Shown in pieces: positions 1 through 7,865 of a stretch of DNA of 7,865 bases (the first letter of the stretch is position 1; each line of letters starts with the position of its first letter). The notes under the pieces were generated by a model. It was not told the DNA's origin and ran no database searches. It saw only the letters and a program-made list of their open reading frames with translations. The stretch lies in NCBI GenBank assembly GCA_023424585.1, contig JAFADT010000843.1, positions 1 to 7,865 of the forward strand, given 5' to 3'. The position numbers and the translations under genes were made by a program. The stretch is from Pseudomonadota bacterium (GTDB lineage Bacteria > Myxococcota > Myxococcia > Myxococcales > Myxococcaceae).

Positions 1-643
1 CCTCCAGGGTCTCCGGCCGCAACATCCTCGCCACCACGCTCTCCTCCGACCAGCCCCCCGGCAGCGCCCGCGCCAGCTGGTCGCGCTCCGTGGCCTCCAG
101 CAGCGCGTGCAGCAGCGCCGGCCCGGACTCCGGATGCGCCCCGGATCCATTCGTCGTCCACGCCACCGACACAGGCCCCAGCTCCACCGTCCCCGACGGC
201 GGGCAGTACACGCCCTGCGCCGGCACCCAGACCCGCGCGTCCCCGTCCAGGGTCCGCGCCTCGCACCACGCCATCCGCACCGCCGGCCCCGCGAGCCTTG
301 GCACCACCACCGCCCCCGCCGACCCGAGCGACTCCACGCCCCAGACCGCGTCGCCCGTCCGCTCAAGCTCCGCCCGCGTTCCCCAGCGCAGCCGCTCCGG
401 CCGCACCGCCTCCGCCGCCCACAGCTCCGCTGTCTCGAAGAGCGCGCCCCGGGCCGCGGCCTCGAAGCCGAGCCCCTTGCCGTTGCACACCTGGAGCACA
501 TGTCCACCCGGACGCACAGCGCAGGCGACCTCCACGCCCGTGCGGTCCAGGCCGGTGACCCGCGCGACCCGGGTCACACCCAGGCCCCGCGCCAGGGCAT
601 CGAGAAAGGAGGGGGAGACGGAATCCATCGAGGCAGGCGACAC
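1..643 (-). CDS. YcaO-family ATP-dependent enzyme, N-terminal half (runs off left edge)
   Basis: About 214 residues are visible and the C-terminus lies outside the window. The YcaO signature is clear: TGLDRTGVEV (residues 30-39), VCNGKGL (52-58), an FETAELWAAE helix (69-78) matching the first ATP-site helix of the family, and a TNGSGAH...LLEATERD block (164-188) matching the second, with E183, E186 and R187. YcaO proteins activate peptide backbone amides with ATP to make azolines, thioamides or amidines, usually with a partner protein; which reaction applies here cannot be told. Two positions differ from the usual Sx3ExxER first motif: G66 for Ser and L74 for Arg. I chose the GTG start at 643 because AAGGTG lies 7 bases upstream; the ATG at 628 is an alternative but has no ribosome site nearby. 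It is divergent from the peroxiredoxin gene. The family call is firm, the role unknown. Confidence 0.85.
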   Translation of the reverse strand, partial: MSPASMDSVSPSFLDALARGLGVTRVARVTGLDRTGVEVACAVRPGGHVLQVCNGKGLGFEAAARGALFETAELWAAEAVRPERLRWGTRAELERTGDAVWGVESLGSAGAVVVPRLAGPAVRMAWCEARTLDGDARVWVPAQGVYCPPSGTVELGPVSVAWTTNGSGAHPESGPALLHALLEATERDQLARALPGGWSEESVVARMLRPETLE

Positions 644-747
644 GGCGGGGCACCTTAGCGGACAGCCGGCACGGCGCGGCATGGGATGGCGGGGAAAACG
701 TGGTAGGGGAAGGGCGGCCCCCGCCGTCGAGAAGGAGCGCCCATCGA
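644..747. promoter_or_regulatory. Divergent intergenic region between ycaO-like and peroxiredoxin genes
   Basis: This 104-bp gap must hold the 5' signals of both divergent genes. An AAGGAG ribosome site at 732-737 sits 10 bases before the peroxiredoxin ATG, and AAGGTG on the minus strand serves the YcaO gene. A short inverted repeat, GGCGG (713-717) and CCGCC (721-725) with a 3-base loop, lies just before the peroxiredoxin ribosome site. No convincing -35/-10 pair can be read by eye; the A-rich GGGGAAAACGTGGTAGGGG stretch (691-709) is the only relatively AT-containing piece and could include a -10. Confidence 0.4.
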
Positions 748-1224
748 ATGATTGCCGTCGGAGACCCCGCACCTGACTTCGCCGCACTCGACTGCCACGG
801 GCAGACCGTGCGCCTGTCGGAGCTGCGAGGCCGGCGCGTCGTGCTCTTCTTCTTCCCGCGCGCCTTCACCGTGGGCTGCACCATCGAGAACCGGGCGTTC
901 CGGGACAACCACGAGCGGATCCGCTCGCTGGGCGCGGAGCTGGTCGGCGTCTCCGTGGACACGCTCACCACCCAGTGCGACTTCGCCGAAGAGGAGGGCA
1001 TCCACTTCGCCCTCCTGGGAGACGACGAGCGGCGGATCAGCCGCGCCTGGGGCGTGCTGTGGCCGGTCCTCAACATCGACCGGCGCGTCACCTTCATCAT
1101 CGGCGTGGACGGCGTTGTCGAGCACGTCATCCACCACGAGGTGCGCGTCTACCGCCACCTGGACGACGTACTGAAGTACCTCCAAGCCCACCCCGCCCCG
1201 GGCGGCCCCGCCGCCTCCGCCTGA
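748..1224 (+). CDS. Thiol peroxiredoxin, Bcp/PrxQ type
   Basis: This 158-residue protein has the length of the Bcp/PrxQ branch of the AhpC/TSA family, cytoplasmic enzymes that reduce hydrogen peroxide and organic hydroperoxides using thioredoxin-like donors. MIAVGDPAPDF opens the thioredoxin fold. The FFFPRAFTVGCT block carries the peroxidatic Cys44 with Thr41 at the standard TxxC position, and RVTFIIG (113-119) supplies the conserved active-site Arg. The resolving Cys often found five residues after the peroxidatic one is absent (Arg49). Cys77, in the helix after VSVDT, is the likely alternative; Bcp proteins with the resolving Cys in that helix are known. No signal peptide is present. The ATG at 748 is chosen because it begins the conserved fold and has AAGGAG 10 bases upstream; an in-frame GTG at 700 would add 16 non-conserved residues. 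No operon partner is evident: it diverges from the YcaO gene and lies 98 bp before the sigma factor. Confidence 0.9.
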   Translation: MIAVGDPAPDFAALDCHGQTVRLSELRGRRVVLFFFPRAFTVGCTIENRAFRDNHERIRSLGAELVGVSVDTLTTQCDFAEEEGIHFALLGDDERRISRAWGVLWPVLNIDRRVTFIIGVDGVVEHVIHHEVRVYRHLDDVLKYLQAHPAPGGPAASA

Positions 1225-1283
1225 GCCGCCCGCCTGCCCGGTTCCGGACGCCTCCCGCACCCCCCTCCACGAAAAATGCGGAC

Positions 1284-1322
1284 CGGAAATAACCTTCCGC
1301 CCCCTGGCGGGTTGGAGCCCCT
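1284..1322 (+). promoter_or_regulatory. Candidate ECF-type promoter / operator upstream of the sigma gene
   Basis: The gap before the sigma gene has GGAAATAACC from 1285, similar to the GGAA-plus-AAC -35 elements of ECF sigma factors, which often drive their own operon. It is embedded in a perfect inverted repeat, CGGAA (1284-1288) and TTCCG (1295-1299). A second stem, CCGCC (1297-1301) and GGCGG (1306-1310) with loop CCCT, follows directly. A GTT at 1311-1313 falls about one promoter spacer downstream but overlaps the GGAG ribosome site (1314-1317), so the exact -10 is uncertain. The second stem could instead act as a weak end signal for the peroxiredoxin transcript, though it has no T run. 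Confidence 0.35.
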
Positions 1323-1937
1323 GTGAGCGGACGGGTCCTAGGACTGGTGCGGCCCGAGGGGGCCGTGAGCGCTCTCTCGGATGAGGCCCTGTGCGGGGCC
1401 TTCCTCGCGGGGGACGCGACGGCGTTCGGCCAGCTCTTCGAACGGCACCGGGGGCTCGTCTTCTCGCTGATGCGCCGCTACACCGTGAGCGCGGAGGACG
1501 CGGCGGACCTGACGCAGCAGGCGTTCCTCCGGGCCCTGGAGGCGTCACGGCGGGTCTTCGCGCGCTTCACCCCCACCACGCCCACGCCGTTCCGTTCGTG
1601 GCTGGTGCGGGTGGCGCTCAACCTGGCGAAGAACCACGCGCGGCAGGGGCTGCGGTGGCGGCCGGTGCTGGTGGCGCCGGTGCTGGACGACGTGGTGGCG
1701 GATCCGGGCGAGGGCGCGGACGCGTCGCTGGAGCGCACCCAGCAGGGCCACCGGGTGCGACAGGCCGTGCTGGCCCTGCCCCGCCGTCAGCGAGAGGTGC
1801 TGACGCTGCGGGTGGACGGTGGGCTGCCGTTCAAGGACATCGCGGAGACGCTGGGCATCACGGAGAACAACGCGAAGGTGCAGTTCCACCACGCGGTGAA
1901 ACGCCTGAAGGCCGACGTGGCCGGGGAGACGCAGTGA
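1323..1937 (+). CDS. ECF-family RNA polymerase sigma factor
   Basis: This 204-residue protein has the two-domain layout of extracytoplasmic-function sigma factors. Region 2 runs roughly over residues 34-110: AFGQLFERHRGLVFSLMRRY, then AEDAADLTQQAFLRAL (core binding) and FRSWLVRVALNLAKNHAR (-10 recognition). After a short Pro/Val-rich linker, region 4 (about 143-198) has LPRRQREVLTLR and the helix-turn-helix FKDIAETLGITENNAK for -35 binding. There is no long C-terminal extension, so regulation is expected to come from the anti-sigma gene that overlaps its stop codon. The GTG at 1323 is preferred because GGAG lies 5 bases upstream; an in-frame GTG at 1365 is a weaker option. It is the first gene of a three-gene unit and probably autoregulated (see upstream region). 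The ECF subgroup and target genes cannot be told from sequence alone. Confidence 0.93.
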   Translation: MSGRVLGLVRPEGAVSALSDEALCGAFLAGDATAFGQLFERHRGLVFSLMRRYTVSAEDAADLTQQAFLRALEASRRVFARFTPTTPTPFRSWLVRVALNLAKNHARQGLRWRPVLVAPVLDDVVADPGEGADASLERTQQGHRVRQAVLALPRRQREVLTLRVDGGLPFKDIAETLGITENNAKVQFHHAVKRLKADVAGETQ

Positions 1938-2476
1938 TGGGTGCGTGCGTGGGATACGAGGAGCAGGCGAGCCTCCACGCCGCGGAGGCGCTGGAGGGCG
2001 AGGAGGCCGCGCGCTTCCTGGCCCACCTGGAGTCCTGCGCGGCCTGCCAGGCGGAGGTGGCCTCCGCTCGCGAGGTCCTGGGCCTGGTGGCGCTGCCGCC
2101 CCAGACGCCCGTGGAGGTGCGCGCGCAGGAGGGCCTGGGGGCGAGGACCCTGGCGGCCTGGCGCCGTGAGCAGACGCGCCGGGGGATGAGCCGCCGGGCG
2201 CTGGGGTCGCTCGCGGCCGTGGCGGCGGTGGTGGCGCTGATGCTGGGGCCCTCCGCGCTGGAGCGGCTCAAGGCGCCCCAGCGCGCGGCGACGTCGGCCG
2301 CCGTGCAGTCCGCTGGCGCCCGCGACGACGTGGACGCGGAGACGCTGGCCGCCTTCGAGGCGTGGGCCGGGTTGGATCCGCTGGACGATGACGGCTCGGG
2401 GTACGGCTTGGACGAGGACCTGACGTGGGACGACCCGGACCTGGACGGGGACTTCGACCTGGGAGGGACACTGTGA
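1937..2476 (+). CDS. Membrane-anchored zinc-finger (ZAS) anti-sigma factor with acidic tail
   Basis: This 179-residue protein starts on an ATG sharing its A with the sigma gene's TGA, with GGGGAG 8 bases upstream, so translation is coupled. The N-terminal domain has H30-x3-C34-x2-C37 plus Cys4; this 26-4-3 spacing resembles the zinc ligands reported for the redox-sensing anti-sigma RsrA. In the family this domain binds and silences the partner sigma factor in the cytoplasm. A basic stretch (REQTRRGMSRR, 77-87) precedes a single membrane segment (about 88-108), giving cytoplasm-in orientation. The outside part is unusual: residues 147-174 contain 13 Asp/Glu in 28, including DPDLDGDFD (166-174), which resembles the DxDxDG core of calcium-binding loops. 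That suggests metal or charge sensing in the periplasm (inference). It was read from the start coupled to the sigma gene rather than any upstream start in the same frame. Its stop overlaps the next gene. Confidence 0.88.
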   Translation: MGACVGYEEQASLHAAEALEGEEAARFLAHLESCAACQAEVASAREVLGLVALPPQTPVEVRAQEGLGARTLAAWRREQTRRGMSRRALGSLAAVAAVVALMLGPSALERLKAPQRAATSAAVQSAGARDDVDAETLAAFEAWAGLDPLDDDGSGYGLDEDLTWDDPDLDGDFDLGGTL

Positions 2477-2970
2477 AGACGATGAAGCGGATGACCTGGG
2501 CGCTCGCGTTCGCGCTGCCGGTGATGGCGCTGGCGCAGCCCGGACCGAAGGAGCCAGGAGCCCGTGACGCCGACCGCATGGCCCGGGCCGAGCAGCGGCT
2601 GCGGCTGCGGCAGGTGCTGGAGCTGGCGGACACGCTGGAGCTGGACAGCGCGCAGGCCCTGAAGGTGGATGAGACGCTGCGCCGCTTCGAGGACCAGCGC
2701 CGCCCGCTGCGCGAGCAGGTGCGGGACTCGGCGCGCATCCTCCACCTGGCGGCGCGCGGCGACAGCGCGGCGCTGGGCCAGGTGGACGCGGCGGCGCAGA
2801 AGGTCTTCGACGCACGGGCGCGGATCGCCGCGCTGGACCGGGAGCTGTACCAGGCGCTCGCCAAGGACCTGTCCCCGCAGAAGCGCGCGCGGCTGGCCAT
2901 GGTCATGGCCCGCTCCGAGGGCGCGAAGTGGATGAAGGCCAAGGGACTGAAGGAACCGCGCGGCGACTGA
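2473..2970 (+). CDS. Secreted Spy/CpxP/ZraP-like helical protein
   Basis: This 165-residue protein starts with GTG overlapping the anti-sigma stop (GTGA), with GGGAGGG ending 5 bases before it; the ATG at 2482 is a poorer choice by spacing. Residues 1-21 are a signal peptide (MKTMKRM, hydrophobic core, ALA cleavage before Q22), so the protein is periplasmic. The mature part is almost wholly helical and charged, with LELDSAQALKVDETLRRF (55-72) and LSPQKRARLAMVMAR (133-147), which resemble the LTxxQ repeats of Spy, CpxP, ZraP and CnrX. Such proteins act as periplasmic chaperones or stress/metal sensors. It has one His (91) and no Cys, so a CnrX-like metal site is not obvious. Its place behind a sigma/anti-sigma pair suggests it modulates the anti-sigma factor, as in sigma-anti-sigma-sensor operons such as cnrYXH. 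The family assignment rests on pattern, not a search. Confidence 0.7.
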   Translation: MKTMKRMTWALAFALPVMALAQPGPKEPGARDADRMARAEQRLRLRQVLELADTLELDSAQALKVDETLRRFEDQRRPLREQVRDSARILHLAARGDSAALGQVDAAAQKVFDARARIAALDRELYQALAKDLSPQKRARLAMVMARSEGAKWMKAKGLKEPRGD

Positions 2971-3099
2971 GGCCGCCCCTCCCGGCGGTCGGAGGCGGAC
3001 GGGCGGGCGCGGGCGGTCGTCCCCGGAGGCCAGCCCCAACGTCATGGCGTTGACCGTGTCCCGCCTCCAGGGGACGCGCCCGCCCTCATGGAGTCCGCC
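2971..3099 (+). promoter_or_regulatory. Intergenic region with candidate promoter of the DUF4136 gene
   Basis: This 129-bp gap holds no gene. An inverted repeat, CAACG (3037-3041) and CGTTG (3048-3052), overlaps TTGACC (3050-3055), a good match to a housekeeping -35 box; the corresponding -10 near 3073-3078 (GACGCG) is poor. A second small pair, GTCCC (3058-3062) and GGGAC (3071-3075), lies in the spacer. GGAG at 3090-3093 is the ribosome site of the next gene. No T-rich terminator follows the Spy-like gene. Confidence 0.3.
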
Positions 3100-3675
3100 A
3101 TGCGTCTGCTGTCCCGTGTCCTCCCCTTGCTCGTGGGCCTCGGGCTCGCGTCCTGCTCGGGCGTCAAGGTCGGCACCAACTACGACCCTGCCGCCGTCCA
3201 GCGCATCAACGCGTTCCACACCTATGCGTGGCTGTCGCATCCCCAGCAGTCGGAGGACACGCGCATCAACAACGACATCACCAACTCCCAGGTGACGGGG
3301 GCGGTGGACCGCGACCTCCAGGCCCGCGGCTACCAGAAGGTGGACGCGAGCGGGGATCCGGACTTCCTCATCGGCTGGCAGGGCGCCATCAACACGCGGC
3401 TGTCCGCGGAGACGGTGGACAGCTACTGGGGCTACCCGTGGGATCCCTTCTGGGGGTCGTTCTACGGGCCCTCGGAGACGTACGTGCGCCAGTATGACGT
3501 GGGCACCCTCATCCTCGACGTGGTGGACGCGCGGGCGAAGACGCTCATCTGGCGCGGCACGGCCCAGGCGAACCTGGGCGACAGCCCGAGCCTCCAGGCC
3601 ACCAACGACAAGATCGACAAGGGCGTGGAGAAGATGCTGGAGAAGTTCCCGCCCCAGCCGAAGGAGCAGAAGTAG
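3100..3675 (+). CDS. DUF4136-family lipoprotein
   Basis: This 191-residue protein carries a lipoprotein signal, MRLLSRVLPLLVGLGLASC, with lipobox LASC and lipidation at Cys19; Ser20 at +2 predicts outer-membrane sorting. The mature protein has the features of DUF4136: VGTNYDPAA at the start, an AFHTYAWL strand, AVDRDLQARGYQKV, DFLIGWQGAI, an aromatic GYPWDPFWGSFYGP loop, GTLILDVVDARAKTLIWRGTA, and a closing amphipathic helix KIDKGVEKMLEKFPP. The molecular role of this family is not established. I chose the ATG at 3100 over the in-frame ATG at 3088 because GGAG lies 6 bases before it and it gives a standard lipoprotein signal. It is 129 bp behind the Spy-like gene, so it may have its own promoter, although it could also belong to the envelope-stress unit. 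It ends 66 bp from the convergent glutathione peroxidase gene. Confidence 0.87.
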   Translation: MRLLSRVLPLLVGLGLASCSGVKVGTNYDPAAVQRINAFHTYAWLSHPQQSEDTRINNDITNSQVTGAVDRDLQARGYQKVDASGDPDFLIGWQGAINTRLSAETVDSYWGYPWDPFWGSFYGPSETYVRQYDVGTLILDVVDARAKTLIWRGTAQANLGDSPSLQATNDKIDKGVEKMLEKFPPQPKEQK

Positions 3676-3693
3676 CCGCCGTCAGCGCGCGAC

Positions 3694-3720
3694 TCCCGGC
3701 GAGGCCCCTGACAGCCGGGA
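3694..3720. terminator. Inverted repeat between convergent genes, possible bidirectional terminator
   Basis: TCCCGGC (3694-3700) and GCCGGGA (3714-3720) form perfect 7-bp arms around a 13-base loop in the 66-bp gap between the lipoprotein stop and the glutathione peroxidase stop. Its position suits a terminator serving both strands. There is no T run on either side, so intrinsic termination is unproven. Confidence 0.35.
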
Positions 3721-3741
3721 CCTCGAGCCGGGGAACGACGG

Positions 3742-4302
3742 TCACTTCTCCGCGAGCGCCTTGTCGATGGCGGCCTTCAGCTCCGGGCTGTCGGGCGTCA
3801 CGCTGCTCGGGAACGCGGCCTTCACCTGGCCGTCCTTGCCCACCACGTACTTGTGGAAGTTCCACTTGGGCTCGCCCAGGTCCCTGGCGAGGAACGCGTA
3901 GACGGGGGACTGGCCCTCGCCCTTCGTCTTCACCTTCTCGAACATGGGGAAGGTGACCTTGAAGCGCAGCTCGCAGAACTTCGCGATCTGCTCGGAGGTG
4001 CCCGGCTCCTGTCCGCCGAAGTCGTTGGACGGGAAGCCCAGGACGACGACGCCCTTGTCCTTGTAGCTGTCGTAGAGCGCCTGGAGGCCCTTGTACTGGG
4101 GCGTGTAGCCGCACTCGGACGCGGTGTTCACGACGAGGGCGACCTTGCCCTGGAAGTCCGACAGCTTCTCGGGCTTGCCGTCGAGCCGGTTGGCGGTGAG
4201 CTGGTGGAAGGACATGGCTTTCTTCTCGGTCTTGTCCTCGGCGGAGGCCACCGGGGAGAGGGAGAGCACCGCCGCGGCGGCGAGGAGCAGGGAGGTTCTC
4301 AT
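3742..4302 (-). CDS. Exported Cys-type glutathione peroxidase (probably thioredoxin-dependent)
   Basis: This 186-residue protein begins with a signal peptide, MRTSLLLAAAAVLSLSPVASA, cleaved before E22, so it should act in the periplasm. The mature part is a full glutathione peroxidase domain: VVNTASECGYTPQYKGL with peroxidatic Cys64, FPSNDFGGQEPG with Gln98, and KWNFHKYVV with Trp147 and Asn148, completing the catalytic tetrad. Cys110 in KFCELRFKVTFPMF sits 46 residues after Cys64, the same spacing as the Cys36/Cys82 pair of yeast Gpx3, which predicts a two-Cys mechanism recycled by a thioredoxin-like donor rather than glutathione. The usual FPCNQF is FPSNDF here (Ser92, Asp94). The ATG at 4302 is chosen because it begins the signal peptide; a longer in-frame reading back to 4467 would overlap uvrA and add unrelated residues. 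No clear ribosome site is seen. It lies 34 bp downstream of uvrA on the same strand. Confidence 0.92.
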   Translation of the reverse strand: MRTSLLLAAAAVLSLSPVASAEDKTEKKAMSFHQLTANRLDGKPEKLSDFQGKVALVVNTASECGYTPQYKGLQALYDSYKDKGVVVLGFPSNDFGGQEPGTSEQIAKFCELRFKVTFPMFEKVKTKGEGQSPVYAFLARDLGEPKWNFHKYVVGKDGQVKAAFPSSVTPDSPELKAAIDKALAEK

Positions 4303-4336
4303 GGCGGGCGCAGGATGCCGGAAGGGGCGCGTCGTT

Positions 4337-7865
<3,529 letters not shown>

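Noticed and set aside
700..747. GTG at 700 as the peroxiredoxin start
   Set aside because: It adds 16 residues with no similarity to the family; the ATG at 748 has a ribosome site and begins the fold.
90..776. Plus-strand open frames over 90-776, 107-658 and 298-558
   Set aside because: They are antisense to the YcaO-like gene, with low-complexity Arg/Pro/Ser/Ala translations typical of shadow frames in GC-rich DNA.
363..1548. Minus-strand frames 363-1130 and 655-1548
   Set aside because: They are antisense to the peroxiredoxin and sigma genes; translations show no domain and are rich in Arg, Gly and Pro.
1787..3240. Long minus-strand frames 1858-3240, 1787-2815 and 2268-2942 opposite the sigma operon
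   Set aside because: They run antisense to genes with recognisable domains, coupled starts and ribosome sites; their translations are repetitive His/Arg/Gln-rich or Arg/Pro-rich sequence without family features.

Overview
The window is very GC-rich, densely coding DNA with GTG/ATG starts and a strong G/C third-position preference. Gene content and protein style (a DUF4136 lipoprotein, an ECF sigma / zinc-finger anti-sigma pair, a tandem UvrA) suggest a delta-proteobacterium of the Myxococcota, probably a Myxococcus/Corallococcus-type genome. The genus is an inference from composition and protein style; no marker gene proves it.

Layout from left to right. (1) Bases 1-643, minus strand: the N-terminal half of a YcaO-family protein that runs off the left edge. 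(2) A 104-bp divergent intergenic region. (3) Bases 748-1224, plus: a Bcp/PrxQ-type thiol peroxiredoxin. (4) Bases 1323-2970, plus: a tightly coupled three-gene unit of ECF sigma factor, membrane-anchored zinc-finger (ZAS) anti-sigma factor with a very acidic tail, and a secreted Spy/CpxP-like helical protein. The genes overlap by 1 and 4 bases. A candidate promoter with inverted repeats lies just upstream. (5) Bases 3100-3675, plus: a DUF4136 lipoprotein. (6) A convergent junction with a 7-bp-arm inverted repeat. (7) Bases 3742-4302, minus: an exported Cys-type glutathione peroxidase. (8) Bases 4337-7865, minus: the C-terminal 1175 residues of a giant UvrA that already shows three ABC ATPase modules in one frame. 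It is therefore a tandem fusion of two UvrA units, with the start outside the window.

How the genes may work together. The sigma, anti-sigma and Spy-like proteins form a plausible cell-envelope stress circuit: the anti-sigma holds the sigma factor at the membrane, and the periplasmic parts (acidic tail, Spy-like protein) could receive the signal. The two thiol peroxidases (one cytoplasmic, one exported) and the UvrA protein all concern oxidative or DNA damage, but no sequence evidence shows co-regulation. UvrA and the glutathione peroxidase lie on the same strand only 34 bp apart and may be co-transcribed.

I see no RNA gene, mobile element or CRISPR array. The least ordinary items are the tandem UvrA with its 39-bp internal DNA repeat, the acidic anti-sigma tail paired with a Spy-like gene, and the truncated YcaO with altered ATP-site positions.
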